Below, in pieces: positions 46,126-56,534 of a stretch of 64,000 nucleotides of DNA. This DNA is from Pseudaminobacter soli (ex Zhang et al. 2022) (GTDB lineage Bacteria; Pseudomonadota; Alphaproteobacteria; Rhizobiales; Rhizobiaceae). A model generated the notes under the pieces. The model ran no database searches, was not told the DNA's origin, and worked only from the letters and a program-made list of their open reading frames with translations. A program made the translations under genes and the position numbers. Each line of letters opens with the position of its first letter. The first letter of the stretch is position 1. The stretch covers positions 248,001 to 312,000 of the forward strand of contig NZ_JABVCF010000005.1 of the NCBI RefSeq assembly GCF_014595955.1, read 5' to 3'.

Positions 46126-47394
46126 ATGCGCAGAAGGATTATCTCCTCGACGTTGGCTGTACTATGCATTGCAGCCGCGGCTTCGTTCTATTGGTTCGGC
46201 AATACAGGAAGCCTGGACCCGGCCTGGGCTCTGTTGCGGAGTAATGGCGAGGTGAAGAGGCATACGGCGCCGGCTCCGCGCGCGGTGTCCGTCGTGACCG
46301 CCACCGCCTCCACGGCCGATTTCCCCATCCGCCGCACGGCCATCGGGGCGATCTCCTCGCCAGCCGTGGTCTCCGTCGCCGCCCGGATCTCGAGCCAACT
46401 CGTATCGATCGCGGTGCAGGACGGGCAGATGGTCAAGGCGGGAGACCTCCTGTTTCAGCTCGATAACCGCTCGCTGAAGGCACAGGTCGAACGCGACAGG
46501 GCCGCGCTCGCCAAGGACCAGGCGACGCTGGCCGTGAACGAGCTAGACCTGAGCCGTGCCAAGCAACTGCTGGAAAAGCAGGCGGGCACCAGGCAGGCAT
46601 ACGACCAGGCCGTTGCCAATCAGAAAGTGACGCAGGCCACGGCCGCCGGCGACCAGGCGCAACTCGACGCCGATCTGGTGCAACTCAGCTACGCCACGAT
46701 CACGGCTCCGATCGCGGGGCGGCTCGGCGCTGTCCGGGTCTCGGTCGGTGACGTCGTGGGTCCCGCCATGGGTGCCGTCACCGCGGTGCCGCTGGTAACC
46801 ATCACCCAGGTCGATCCGCTCAGGGTAAGCTTCAACCTGCCGGAGAGCGATCTACGGCTGCTCCAGAAGGCGCTGGCGGAGGCCCGGCCCGGCGCCGTGA
46901 TCCTCCAAAAGCCCGGCGATGCGCAGGTGATCGGGCAGGGTACGCTCGATTTCCTGGATTCGAGCGTGGATACCGCCTCCGGCACCATCACCGCCAGGGC
47001 CACCTTACCGAACCCGGATCTGTCGCTTTGGCCCGGCGAGTATGTCGATGTGGTGCTGGAGGCGGGTATGATGCCGCAGATGACCTCCATCCCGACGGTC
47101 GCCGTGCAGTCCGGCCAGAAGGGCACCTACGTCTTTGTGGTCAAGCCAGACAACACGGTCGAGATCCGCCCGATCAAGGTGGCGCTCGCCGAAGGTGATA
47201 GCACCGCGGTCGGCGAGGGCCTGAAGTGCGGCGAGCGCGTCGTGATCGAGGGCCAGACACGGCTCGCCAACGGCACACCTGTGCGCGAGGCGGCGGAGGA
47301 GGGTGCTCCCCCGGTTCCATCCGGCACGTCTCCACCCGGGGCTGCGAGCCCGCCCAACATCGCCCAGGACGATCAGCCACGCGGTAAGAGCTGA
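46126..47394 (+). CDS. RND efflux periplasmic adaptor (membrane fusion protein)
   Basis: The 422-residue protein is the adaptor linking an inner-membrane RND pump to an outer-membrane channel. It has an N-terminal membrane anchor (residues 5-24) and the lipoyl half VQDGQMVKAGDLLFQLDNR near residue 99. A coiled-coil hairpin spans about 115-165, and the second lipoyl half contains ATITAPIAGRLGAVRVSVGD. Beta-barrel and membrane-proximal domains follow, then a Pro-rich tail. AAAGG precedes the ATG. The stop overlaps the pump gene by one base. The substrate cannot be told from sequence. Confidence 0.92.
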   Translation: MRRRIISSTLAVLCIAAAASFYWFGNTGSLDPAWALLRSNGEVKRHTAPAPRAVSVVTATASTADFPIRRTAIGAISSPAVVSVAARISSQLVSIAVQDGQMVKAGDLLFQLDNRSLKAQVERDRAALAKDQATLAVNELDLSRAKQLLEKQAGTRQAYDQAVANQKVTQATAAGDQAQLDADLVQLSYATITAPIAGRLGAVRVSVGDVVGPAMGAVTAVPLVTITQVDPLRVSFNLPESDLRLLQKALAEARPGAVILQKPGDAQVIGQGTLDFLDSSVDTASGTITARATLPNPDLSLWPGEYVDVVLEAGMMPQMTSIPTVAVQSGQKGTYVFVVKPDNTVEIRPIKVALAEGDSTAVGEGLKCGERVVIEGQTRLANGTPVREAAEEGAPPVPSGTSPPGAASPPNIAQDDQPRGKS

Positions 47395-50300
47395 TGATTT
47401 CCGAATTCTGTATCCGTCGGCCGGTCGCGACTCTGCTGATGTCGTTCGCGCTCGTGCTCGGAGGCATGTTCGCCTACAAGTTCCTGCCCGTCGCCGCGCT
47501 GCCCAGCGCCGACTTCCCCGTCATCAATGTCTCGGCCCAACTGCCCGGTGCCTCTCCGCAGACCATGGCGACTGCCGTGGCGACGCCTCTCATCAAGCAG
47601 TTCGAGACGATCGCCGGCATCGACTCCATCTCCACTACAAACTCGCTCGGCCAGACCTCGATCGCCATCCAGTTCGACCTGAACCGCAACATCGATGCGG
47701 CAGCGGCCGACGTGAACGCGGCGATCGCCCGCACACTGCGCACGCTGCCGCCGCAGATGCCGAGCCCACCGAGCTACCGTAAGGTCAATCCGGCGGATGC
47801 GCCCATCCTGATCCTGGGGCTTACGAGCGACGTGGTGAAGCTCAGCGATCTCGATGCCTTCGCCGAGAACGTGATCTCGCCCTCGCTTTCCACGATCGAC
47901 GGCGTCGCGCAGGTTTCGATCTTCGGCAGCCAGAAATATGCCGTCCGCATCCAGATCGACCCCAATGCGCTGGCCTCGCGCGGCATATCGGTCGACCAGC
48001 TTCGGACCGCCGTAGCGGCGGCCAACAGCAACACGCCGGTCGGTACGCTGCAAAACCGGCAGCAGCAGCTCACGATCACGGCGGACACCCAGCTCAACGA
48101 CGCGGCCGCCTTCTCGAATCTCGTGGTAGCCTACCGTAACGGCCATCCCGTACGCCTCGGCGACGTCACGCGCGTGATCGATTCGGTCGAGGTAACCACC
48201 AATGCGAGTTGGTACGACGGCTCGCGGGCAATCCTCATGGGGGTGCAGCGCCAGCCGAACGCCAACACGGTCGCCGTGGTTGATCGGGTCAAGTCGATGC
48301 TGCCGTCCTTCGACAGTCAGCTTCCACCCACGGCCAGCATCAAGCTGCTCAATGACCGGTCGGTCCCGATCCGTGCCGCCGTGCACGATGTCCAGGTCAC
48401 GCTTGGACTCACCATTGCCCTGGTGGTGCTGGTGATCTTTCTGTTCCTGAGGCGCGTCACCGCGACGATCATTCCTGCGGTCGCCGTGCCGATCTCACTG
48501 ATCGCCACGCTTGGGGTGATGTATGTCTTCGGCTTCTCCATCGACAACATCTCGCTAATGGGCCTGACCTTGGCGGTCGGCCTCGTGGTCGACGACGCGA
48601 TCGTCATGCTCGAGAACATCTTCCGGCACATGGAGGAGCACGGGGTATCGGCCTTTGAGGCGGCGCTCCAGGGTTCGCGCGAAATCGGATTCACCATCAT
48701 CTCCATCTCGGTCTCACTGGTGGCCGTCTTCATTCCCGTGCTGCTGATGGGCGGCGTGGTCGGGCGGGTCTTCAACGAGTTCGCCGTGGTTGTCACCGTC
48801 GCGATCCTTGCCTCCATGTTCGTGTCATTGACGCTGACGCCGATGCTCTGCTCGCGGGTGCTGAGGCGCCCGAAGATGCGGGCAGGTGGGCGCGCGGCCA
48901 ATGATGAGGGCAGGGGCTTCTTCCTTCGTGGCTACGACCGCACGTTGAGCTTCTGCCTCAAGCACCGGTTTTCGGTGCTGATGGTGTTCTTCGCCTCGTC
49001 CGTGCTTTCAGTGTGGCTGCTGCAGATTTCGCCGAAGGGGTTCTTTCCGCAGGAGGATATCGGCCAGTTGCAGGTGACGACCGAGGCCAGGCAGGACGTG
49101 TCCTTCGACGCAATGGCCAAGCTGCAGACGCAAGTGGCGGAGGTCTTCTCGAAATCACCCTACGTGGCGCATGTGGCGCATTCGGTCGGCGGCAGTTCGT
49201 ATAGTTCAAGCGCGCTCAACAATGGCCGCATGTTTGTTCAGCTCAAGCCGAAGGACCAGCGTCCAAATCTCGAGAAGGTGCTGGCCGACCTGAGACGCGA
49301 TCTCGCCAGAGTTCCAGGCATCAGCACCTACATGGTGCCGATCCAGAACCTCAGCATTGGCGCGCGCGCGTCCAAGAGCCAGTACCAACTCGTCGTCCAG
49401 AGCCTTGACCTGGGCGAGACGAACCAGTGGGCGACGAAGCTCGCGGACGCGATGAGCAAGGATCACACGTTTACGGACGTGACCACCGATCTCAGCGACA
49501 ATGCCCTGCAGGCGACCCTAGTGGTCGACCGCGACAGGGCGGCAACCCTCGGCGTGGACGCCGAGACCTTGCGCTCGACGCTCTATTCCGGCTTCGGCAC
49601 CGACCAGGTCTCGACGATCTATGGCTCGGTGGACAGCTACGAGGTCATTTTCGAACTGGATCCGAGGTTGCAGTGGTCGGCGGACGACATGCTGTCGTTG
49701 CGGGTGAGAACCGCAAACGGCGGCGTGGTACCGCTCGGCGCATTCGCGCGGGTCGAGCGCACCGCAGGCCCGCTCACCGTGAGCCAGCTTGGACAACTGC
49801 CGGCCGTGACGATCTCCTACAACCTGCCGCAGGGTGTAGCGCTCGGCCAGAGTGTGGCGCGCGTCAACGCGCTCAAGGAGCAGATCGGGCTACCGAACAC
49901 GGTCTCGACCACCTATGCCGGCACGGCGAAGGTTTTCGAGGACTCGCTTGCCAACCAGGGCCTGCTGATCGCCGGCGCCATCCTGACGATCTACATCATC
50001 CTCGGCATGCTCTATGAGAGCTTCGTGCATCCATTCACCATTCTGACCGGCCTGCCCTCGGCCGTCGTCGGCGCGCTGGTCGCGCTGCGCCTTGCGGGCA
50101 TGGACGTTTCGATCATCGCCATCATCGGCCTGTTGATGCTGATCGGCGTGGTCAAGAAGAACGGCATCATGATGATCGACGTGGCGCTGGTGCTGCGGCG
50201 CGAGGGGATGACGCCGATACAGGCGATCCACCGCGCCAGCCTGATGCGCTTCCGTCCGATCATGATGACGACGCTGGCGGCCCTGATGGGTACCCTGCCG

Positions 50301-50555
50301 ATCGCGCTCGGCACCGGGGCGGGCGCTGAACTGCGCCAGCCCCTCGGCGTCGCAGTGGTCGGCGGACTGCTCGCCTCGCAGGCGCTGACGCTCTACATCA
50401 CGCCCGTCATTTACCTGTACATGGAGGGGCTCTCGGATTGGCTCGTCGGCCTGTGGCCGAGGCGCAAGGAGGAGACGCCGCCGGCAGCGGCGGTCGTCAG
50501 CGAGCGGCCGGAGACCCTGGTCGAACTAGAGCAGCGGCGCGCGGCGGCGGAGTAG
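47394..50555 (+). CDS. RND multidrug efflux transporter (AcrB/MdtB type)
   Basis: The 1053-residue product is a full-length hydrophobe/amphiphile efflux pump driven by the proton gradient. It begins MISEFCIRRPVATLLMSFAL and has two large periplasmic loops and 12 membrane helices. TM4 carries the proton-relay Asp pair in GLTLAVGLVVDDAIVMLENI (about residues 390-410). The second half has the LLMLIGVVKKNGIMMIDVAL motif. It is most like MdtB/MdtC-type pumps. No outer-membrane channel gene is next to it, so a distant TolC-like protein is probably used. A 178-base gap follows. Confidence 0.94.
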   Translation: MISEFCIRRPVATLLMSFALVLGGMFAYKFLPVAALPSADFPVINVSAQLPGASPQTMATAVATPLIKQFETIAGIDSISTTNSLGQTSIAIQFDLNRNIDAAAADVNAAIARTLRTLPPQMPSPPSYRKVNPADAPILILGLTSDVVKLSDLDAFAENVISPSLSTIDGVAQVSIFGSQKYAVRIQIDPNALASRGISVDQLRTAVAAANSNTPVGTLQNRQQQLTITADTQLNDAAAFSNLVVAYRNGHPVRLGDVTRVIDSVEVTTNASWYDGSRAILMGVQRQPNANTVAVVDRVKSMLPSFDSQLPPTASIKLLNDRSVPIRAAVHDVQVTLGLTIALVVLVIFLFLRRVTATIIPAVAVPISLIATLGVMYVFGFSIDNISLMGLTLAVGLVVDDAIVMLENIFRHMEEHGVSAFEAALQGSREIGFTIISISVSLVAVFIPVLLMGGVVGRVFNEFAVVVTVAILASMFVSLTLTPMLCSRVLRRPKMRAGGRAANDEGRGFFLRGYDRTLSFCLKHRFSVLMVFFASSVLSVWLLQISPKGFFPQEDIGQLQVTTEARQDVSFDAMAKLQTQVAEVFSKSPYVAHVAHSVGGSSYSSSALNNGRMFVQLKPKDQRPNLEKVLADLRRDLARVPGISTYMVPIQNLSIGARASKSQYQLVVQSLDLGETNQWATKLADAMSKDHTFTDVTTDLSDNALQATLVVDRDRAATLGVDAETLRSTLYSGFGTDQVSTIYGSVDSYEVIFELDPRLQWSADDMLSLRVRTANGGVVPLGAFARVERTAGPLTVSQLGQLPAVTISYNLPQGVALGQSVARVNALKEQIGLPNTVSTTYAGTAKVFEDSLANQGLLIAGAILTIYIILGMLYESFVHPFTILTGLPSAVVGALVALRLAGMDVSIIAIIGLLMLIGVVKKNGIMMIDVALVLRREGMTPIQAIHRASLMRFRPIMMTTLAALMGTLPIALGTGAGAELRQPLGVAVVGGLLASQALTLYITPVIYLYMEGLSDWLVGLWPRRKEETPPAAAVVSERPETLVELEQRRAAAE

Positions 50556-50733
50556 GGGTCGCGAGGTCACGGGACCATCGTGCCGGCTCGCGCTTTTTGG
50601 TTTGCTCGGCCGGATCACGCCTGGGCCAATGCCCAATTTCTGAAGCGTCTTGAGCAGGACATCGCCTCCGGGCTAGGCAGTGTGTGGGTTTCCGTGCCAC
50701 TGCGCGGACCCGCCGAGAGTTCCGGAGAGGTGC

Positions 50734-52011
50734 ATGACCTTCGACATACAGGCGATTCGCTCGCAGTTCCCTTCGCTCGCGATCGCCGACGGCGGGCGGC
50801 CGAGGATCTACTTCGACAATCCGGGCGGAACCCAGGTGCCTCGGCAGGTGATCGACCGCACGGTCGAGTACTTCACCCGCCATAACGCCAACTCCGGCGG
50901 CTATTTCGCCACGACGGTCGCGACCGATGCTATCCTGGCCGACGCCCATCTTGCCGCGGCGGAGTTCGTCAACGCAGCCGGCCGGGAGGAGATCGCCTTC
51001 GGCCAGAACATGACCACGTTGACGCTGAACGTCTCCCGCTCCATCGCCAAGCTGCTCAAGCCCGGTGACGAACTGATCGTGACCCGTATGGACCACGAGG
51101 CGAACGTCTCGCCGTGGCTGCTCGTGGCCGAGGATCTCGGCCTGACGGTCAAGTGGCTGGCCTTCGATCCGGAGACCTTCGAATACAATCTGGATTGCCT
51201 CGAAACGCTGCTCACGCCCAGGACGAGGCTGGTGGCGGTGAACTATGCGAGCAATGCTCTGGGCACGATCAACGATGTGCAGCGGATCTGCTCGGCGGCA
51301 CGGGCCGTCGGCGCAATGAGCTATGTCGATGCGGTCCAGTTCGCCCCGCATGGCGCCATCGACGTCCAGGCGATCGGCTGCGACTTCCTGGCATTCTCCG
51401 CCTACAAGGTTTTTGGCCCGCATCTCGGCGTGCTCTGGGGCCGGCGCGAGATCGTCGAGAAGCTCGACGCCTACAAGGTTCGACCGGCCTCCAACCACGG
51501 CGCCGAACGGTTCGAGACAGGAACGCTGTCGCACGAGGCGATCGCCGGCCTGCTCGGCGCCTTCGACTATCTGGCTTGGGTGGGAGACACGATGTTCCCG
51601 GATCTGAAGCCGGCGCAGGCCGGTTCGCCCCGCCAGGCGGCGATGAGTGCCGCGATGGATGGGCTCTTCGCCTATGAAAAGACGCTGACGCAGCGCCTCA
51701 TCGCGGGCCTCAAGTCGATGCCGGCCGTGACGGTGTGCGGACTGACCGCCGACGAGGCGATGGATCGCCGGGTGCCGACCGTCTCGGTGAAGATCGAAGG
51801 CCGCAATCCCGCGAAGCTGGCGAAGCGGCTGGCGGACGAGAACATCTTCGTCTGGAACGGCCACAATTATGCGGTGGAAGCCATCCGCAGCCTCGGCCTC
51901 TACGATCTCGGCGGCGTGCTTCGCATCGGGCTTGCCCACTACAACACCCCGGAGGAGGTCGACATCCTGCTTTCTGTGCTAAGGCGCGAATTGCTGCGCA
52001 ACGACGACTGA
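50734..52011 (+). CDS. Class V aminotransferase, cysteine-desulfurase-like (TIGR01976 type)
   Basis: The 425-residue protein has the class V PLP fold: YFDNPGGTQVP near the start, TRMDHEANVSPWLLVA near residue 126, SYVDAVQFAPHGAIDVQ, and the PLP lysine in DFLAFSAYKVFGPHLG (about residue 227). The C-terminal part has GRNPAKLAKRLADENIFVWN and VLRIGLAHYNTPEEVD. The active-site Cys loop of NifS/IscS/SufS desulfurases is absent, so it is probably not a true desulfurase. The substrate is unknown. The ATG at 50734 follows GGAGAGG. Confidence 0.85.
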   Translation: MTFDIQAIRSQFPSLAIADGGRPRIYFDNPGGTQVPRQVIDRTVEYFTRHNANSGGYFATTVATDAILADAHLAAAEFVNAAGREEIAFGQNMTTLTLNVSRSIAKLLKPGDELIVTRMDHEANVSPWLLVAEDLGLTVKWLAFDPETFEYNLDCLETLLTPRTRLVAVNYASNALGTINDVQRICSAARAVGAMSYVDAVQFAPHGAIDVQAIGCDFLAFSAYKVFGPHLGVLWGRREIVEKLDAYKVRPASNHGAERFETGTLSHEAIAGLLGAFDYLAWVGDTMFPDLKPAQAGSPRQAAMSAAMDGLFAYEKTLTQRLIAGLKSMPAVTVCGLTADEAMDRRVPTVSVKIEGRNPAKLAKRLADENIFVWNGHNYAVEAIRSLGLYDLGGVLRIGLAHYNTPEEVDILLSVLRRELLRNDD

Positions 52012-52126
52012 GGGGGAAGGGCGGCCGCCCTGCATTCTTTCGAACGCGCCGAGGAGGGTCAAACGAAATTGATCGGCCGGGGTTAGGGGCTTAGGAAGAC
52101 GGCACAGGACGCTGGAGAGCAATGAC

Positions 52127-52531
52127 ATGAAACATACCGTCGTCCGGGTCATGTGTGCCATCGGCCAATCCGGCCAATTGGGGCTGGATGGCGGGCTTCC
52201 ATGGGAAGGCAACCGCGCCCCCATTTACCGCGCCGACGTTGCGCGTTTTTTTGAACTGACCCGAGGCCACGTTCTGCTGGCCGGCCCGAAGACGATTGCC
52301 AGCGTGCCAGACTATGCCCGGACCGATCGGGAACTCGTGGTCGTCCGCTCCAGCATGGACCCCGAGGAAACGCTCAGCCGCTTCGCCGGTCGTATCGTGT
52401 TCATCGGCGGCGGTCCGCCCGTCTGGGACGCCTATGCGCGGTTCGTCAGCCACTGGGACATCACACGCCTGCCCTATGACGGGCCGGCGGATCGCTGGTT
52501 CAACCCGAACTGGCTGCTCGGCAAGACCTGA
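52127..52531 (+). CDS. Dihydrofolate-reductase-like protein, short
   Basis: The 134-residue protein has DHFR features: LGLDGGLPWEGN near residue 20, an acidic residue in YRADVARFFELT at about 37 that matches the DHFR catalytic Asp, GHVLLAGPKTIASVP, and the NADPH motif VFIGGGPPVWDAY near residue 90. It is about 25-30 residues shorter than normal at the C-terminus and lacks the last beta strands. It may be a divergent reductase rather than the housekeeping enzyme. It starts 115 bases after the aminotransferase gene. Confidence 0.7.
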   Translation: MKHTVVRVMCAIGQSGQLGLDGGLPWEGNRAPIYRADVARFFELTRGHVLLAGPKTIASVPDYARTDRELVVVRSSMDPEETLSRFAGRIVFIGGGPPVWDAYARFVSHWDITRLPYDGPADRWFNPNWLLGKT

Positions 52532-52798
52532 CGGGGCCTCTATTTGACGGTGAGGGGACGTGCGTTTCCGGGCGCGGACCCGATCGAGATGGGCGTGCCA
52601 CAATCTTCCCCGTGCGAGCCAAGATATCAGCCGCTCGCATTCAACCGCGCAGCCGGAGCCGCATGTCGCTCCGCAAAATGTCGAGTGATCGCATAGGATC
52701 GCAGGGTCATGGCTGTCGGGAAGCGGCCAGGGTACGGTGCAGGGAGATTGCATGGCATGTTGACGATGATCCGGCACCCGGATTAGTTCTGCCGCAGG

Positions 52799-53425
52799 AT
52801 GCTGATTTCCACCGATAAGAACTTCATCTTTGTACATGTCCCCAAGACGGGCGGCCAGGCGATCAAGAAGGCCCTGCGGCCCTACTCGACCAAGAGGCCT
52901 GGGGGACAGTGGCGGCGGCTACTCTCCCACCTTCCCATTCCGGGAGGAATGAACGCCAAATTCGGGCCGCATGCTTCCGCGCAATGGGCGAAGCTGAAGC
53001 TCCCAGCCGACTTCTTCGACGCCGCATTCAAGTTCGGCCTGGTCCGAAATCCATATGACCTGGCCGTTTCACGCTACGCTTTCATCAAAACCGAAAAGGA
53101 CCACCATCGTCACGAGAGAACTGCGGGCCAGAGCTTTGGCGAATTCCTTCGTTCGGAGAAGCGGCGGCTCCTAAGGGACGATCAGACCTCCAAGCTCTAT
53201 GGCTGGAACGGCGCTCCGCTGGTCGACAAGATCTACCGGTTCGAGGCGATGGAGGAGGCCTATCGCGACATCGTCGAGCGGCTGGACCTGTCCGATGCGC
53301 CGGAATTGACGCGCAAGAACGCCAGCAAGCGTGGGCATTATCGGGAGTACTACGGCGAGACCGAGCGCAAACTGGTGGAAGAGATCTGGCGGCGCGACTT
53401 CGCCAACTTCGGATACCAGTTCTGA
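52799..53425 (+). CDS. Sulfotransferase family protein
   Basis: The 208-residue protein has the PAPS-binding 5' loop FVHVPKTGGQAIKKAL (about residues 11-26) and the 3' segment FGLVRNPYDLAVSRYAF (about 79-95). Both are typical of Sulfotransfer_2 enzymes acting on carbohydrates or cell-surface compounds. The acceptor cannot be deduced. There are no membrane segments. The start falls 267 bases after the DHFR-like gene. That gap contains no gene I recognise, only short high-GC frames and a hairpin (ATCCGG, CAC, CCGGAT) near 52,768-52,784. Confidence 0.82.
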   Translation: MLISTDKNFIFVHVPKTGGQAIKKALRPYSTKRPGGQWRRLLSHLPIPGGMNAKFGPHASAQWAKLKLPADFFDAAFKFGLVRNPYDLAVSRYAFIKTEKDHHRHERTAGQSFGEFLRSEKRRLLRDDQTSKLYGWNGAPLVDKIYRFEAMEEAYRDIVERLDLSDAPELTRKNASKRGHYREYYGETERKLVEEIWRRDFANFGYQF

Positions 53426-53633
53426 TCCCGTTCCTCGCGTCGAAGCATGGCTCGGCTGTCCGACGCTGTTGAACCGCTAACCCTCGTTTGAACTGTGAAA
53501 ACGAAAGCCAGGCGAGCCAAACGCTCGTCGAGCTCGAGACCACTTTCTCTCCACCCACTGCAAGGGCCGAGCCGCCCGGTGGGCGGTCCCCGTCGCTGCG
53601 CTATCTTCCAAAGCCGATCGAGGGAGAGAAGCC

Positions 53634-55628
53634 GTGGCGCTCAAGAGTCACACGACGAAACCCGCAGGTGTCCCGCCCGGCGATAGAACTGGAGGCAAGG
53701 CCGCAATTCCGCCCGGCCGGACCTGGCTGTTGTTTCTGGTCCTGCTCTTCGCCAACTACCTCCTTGCAAACCTTCTTTTTCCCGGCCCGGAGGCCCCGGT
53801 TTCCATCTCCTACACCCTGTTCAGGACCGAACTCGCGAAGGACAACATAGAAGCCATCCATAGCGAGGGTCAGGCGATCGAGGGCCGGTTCAAGTCGCCG
53901 GTCGACTGGACGCCGCCGCGGGAGCAGGGGCAGCCGGCGCAGACCGAGACCCGGAAGGTGGTGAATTTCACCACCAATTTGCCCGTCTTCGTCGATCCCG
54001 GCCTGGAATCCGAGCTGATCCAGCGCAAGGTCGACATAAGGGCGACCCCGCTTCAGTCCGGAACCAGCACACTCAGCCTGCTGCTGTGGAGCTTCGGGCC
54101 GACGATCCTGATCATCGCCCTCTATGTCTGGCTGTTCCGCAGGGCGGCGAAGCAGGGCGGCGGGATGTTCGGCGGATTGGGCGGCATCGGCAAAAGCAGG
54201 GCACGACGCTTCGACAAGGAAACGGAGACGAAGGTCACCTTCGCGGATGTCGCCGGCATCGACGAGGCGGAGAACGAACTGGTCGAGATCGTCGATTTTC
54301 TCAAGAACCCCGAAAAGTACACGAGGCTCGGCGGGACGGCTCCGAAAGGCGTGCTGCTGGTCGGCGCGCCGGGAACAGGAAAGACTCTCCTTGCAAGGGC
54401 CGTCGCCGGCGAGGCCGAAGTACCGTTCTTCTCGATGAGCGGCGCCGAGTTCGTGGAAATGATCGTCGGTGTCGGTGCCGCGCGGGTCAGGGATCTGTTT
54501 TCGGAAGCGCGTAAGCATGCACCGGCAATCATTTTCATCGACGAGATCGACTCGATAGGACGGGCCAGGGGCCGGGCCGCGATCGGCGGAGCGAGCGAGC
54601 AGGAACAGACTCTCAACCAGATCCTCACGGAGATGGACGGATTTTCCAGCCGTGAAGGTGTCATCGTCCTGGCCGCCACCAACCAGCCCGACGTTCTGGA
54701 CAAGGCCTTGCTCAGACCTGGCCGCTTCGATCGGCGCGTGGTGGTCAACCTACCCGACAAGAACGGACGCGAAGCGATCCTCAAGGTGCATACGCGCAAG
54801 GTGCCGCTTGCCGACGACGTCGACCTTGCCGACATCGCGCAGACCACGCCTGGCGTCTCCGGCGCGGACATCAAGAACCTGGTCAACGAGGCGGCGCTGC
54901 TCGCGGCACGCAGGGAACAGGACAAGGTCCACCAAAAGGACTTTCTCGATGCGCTGGAGAAGATCGTGCTCGGGCCGGAACGGCCGATCATCCTGAGCGA
55001 TGCCGATCGCGAACGGGTCGCCTATCACGAAGGCGGGCACGCCATCCTTGGTCTGGTCGTCCCCGGCGCCGACCCGGTTCACCGCGTCACCATCGTGCCC
55101 CGCGGCCAGGCGCTCGGCGTCACCTACCAAAGGCCGCAGACCGACCGATACAACTATCCCGAAGCCTATCTGCGCGCGAAGATCATCGGAATGCTGGGCG
55201 GCCGCGCGGCTGAGGAGATCGTCTACGGCACCCGAACCACCGGCGCAGAAAGCGACATAGAACAGGCGACCGCCATCGCCCGGCAGATGGTCACCCGCTG
55301 GGGTATGAGCGACGCCCTGGGCATGGTCCAGCTTGGGCCTCGCCAGAACAACTGGGTGGGTTCCGGCGGCTTCGGCACATCAAAGCCCTACAGCGACGAG
55401 ACCGCCCGCCTGATCGACGCCGAAGTCGCGCGGATCATCAACGATTGCCACGAAGAGGCCAAACTCCTTCTGCGGCAACACCGAAGAGAACTCGATCTGC
55501 TGGTCGCCGCCCTGATGAAGCAGGAATCGCTCGACGAGAAAGAGATTCTCGAGGTGACGACACTCCCGCCTGCACCTTCCCTTCCGGATCGCCCGACTGC
55601 TTTGGCCGTAGGAACGGCTTCCGGCTAG
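53634..55628 (+). CDS. ftsH: ATP-dependent zinc metalloprotease FtsH
   Basis: FtsH is a membrane-bound AAA+ protease degrading membrane and regulatory proteins. The 664-residue protein has two N-terminal membrane helices (about residues 29-48 and 148-168). The AAA domain has Walker [13 protein letters not shown] (about 243-254), Walker [12 protein letters not shown] and the second-region [11 protein letters not shown]. The zinc site is HEGGH near residue 464. It starts at a GTG. It differs from typical housekeeping FtsH in its Pro-rich N-terminus and isolated position, so it may be a second copy; this is inference. Confidence 0.93.
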   Translation: MALKSHTTKPAGVPPGDRTGGKAAIPPGRTWLLFLVLLFANYLLANLLFPGPEAPVSISYTLFRTELAKDNIEAIHSEGQAIEGRFKSPVDWTPPREQGQPAQTETRKVVNFTTNLPVFVDPGLESELIQRKVDIRATPLQSGTSTLSLLLWSFGPTILIIALYVWLFRRAAKQGGGMFGGLGGIGKSRARRFDKETETKVTFADVAGIDEAENELVEIVDFLKNPEKYTRLGGTAPKGVLLVGAPGTGKTLLARAVAGEAEVPFFSMSGAEFVEMIVGVGAARVRDLFSEARKHAPAIIFIDEIDSIGRARGRAAIGGASEQEQTLNQILTEMDGFSSREGVIVLAATNQPDVLDKALLRPGRFDRRVVVNLPDKNGREAILKVHTRKVPLADDVDLADIAQTTPGVSGADIKNLVNEAALLAARREQDKVHQKDFLDALEKIVLGPERPIILSDADRERVAYHEGGHAILGLVVPGADPVHRVTIVPRGQALGVTYQRPQTDRYNYPEAYLRAKIIGMLGGRAAEEIVYGTRTTGAESDIEQATAIARQMVTRWGMSDALGMVQLGPRQNNWVGSGGFGTSKPYSDETARLIDAEVARIINDCHEEAKLLLRQHRRELDLLVAALMKQESLDEKEILEVTTLPPAPSLPDRPTALAVGTASG

Positions 55629-55638
55629 GCGTTCAGTC

Positions 55639-55660
55639 CCGGAGAGGCAGCACTCTCCGG
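55639..55660. terminator. Hairpin after ftsH
   Basis: CCGGAGAG (55,639-55,646) and CTCTCCGG (55,653-55,660) form a perfect eight-base stem with a six-base loop, 11 bases after the ftsH stop. There is no T-run, so termination would be weak or Rho-aided. The following 255 bases to 55,916 contain no recognised gene. A coding-like frame ending at 55,765 (RSKAYRATAAEVIELAAAFG near its end) has no start codon of its own. Confidence 0.5.
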
Positions 55661-55916
55661 ACCGCCATACTGCGGTCGAAAGCCTATCGCGCGACTGCGG
55701 CAGAGGTCATCGAGTTGGCCGCTGCATTTGGCCTCGGAAGAAAACTCGTGCGATTTGACGACTAGTCGCGGCCGATGCGTGCCTTAGATCATCGGAGACA
55801 CCGGCGCGTTGGGCCTTCGCCATGGCGACCAATCAAGGCAAGGTCGATGGTCCCTGCCCAATCAGCGTGCCTCGACCCATAGTCTGCCCGAGTTGCCGAG
55901 ACCAAGAGGCAGGACG

Positions 55917-56531
55917 ATGCCCCGCTCCGATGTGACCCGACGACAGCTGCTGGAAATCGCTGCGGTGACCGGCGGCGCTCTTGTAGGAGGACAACTCATG
56001 CCCGGAGCCAGTTCGCCAGCCGCGGCGCAAGGTTATCGGTCGGCGCCCGCTCCGCTTGACGTCGTGCTCCGCGTCAATGGAGCCGAGCACCGGCTGGCGC
56101 TGGACGCGCGCACCACGTTGCTCGACGCCTTGCGCGAACACTTGCACCTCACGGGCTCCAAGAAGGGCTGCGGCCTTGGCCAGTGCGGTGCCTGTACGGT
56201 GCTAATGGACGGCAAGCGCGTCAAATCCTGCCTCAATCTCGCTGCCCTCGTGGAGGGGCGCGAGATCACGACGATCGAAGGCCTCGCTCAGGGCGACCAA
56301 CTCCACCCGCTCCAAGCCGCGTTTATCGAAAGAGATGCCTTCCAGTGCGGCTATTGCACGTCGGGGCAGATCATGGCCGGCGTCGCATGCATCAACGAAG
56401 GTCATGCCAACTCGCCGGAAGAAATCCGCGAGTGGATGAGCGGGAATCTGTGCCGCTGTGGAGCCTACGACCACATCGTCGCGGCCATCCGGGACGCGGC
56501 CGCAGTCACCGGATCGACGCGGGGAGGCTGA
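55917..56531 (+). CDS. paoA: Aldehyde oxidoreductase iron-sulfur subunit, Tat-exported
   Basis: This is the small subunit of a xanthine-oxidase-family molybdoenzyme, like E. coli PaoA (YagT). The 204-residue protein has a Tat signal peptide with the twin-arginine TRRQLLEIAAVTGGA (residues 7-21) and cleavage expected near AAAQ. Two 2Fe-2S clusters follow: GCGLGQCGACTVLMDG (about 83-98) with a later CLNLA, and QCGYCTSGQIM with LCRCGAY near the C-terminus. The start at 55917 has AGGA upstream. paoB follows after three bases. Confidence 0.93.
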   Translation: MPRSDVTRRQLLEIAAVTGGALVGGQLMPGASSPAAAQGYRSAPAPLDVVLRVNGAEHRLALDARTTLLDALREHLHLTGSKKGCGLGQCGACTVLMDGKRVKSCLNLAALVEGREITTIEGLAQGDQLHPLQAAFIERDAFQCGYCTSGQIMAGVACINEGHANSPEEIREWMSGNLCRCGAYDHIVAAIRDAAAVTGSTRGG

Positions 56532-56534
56532 GCG

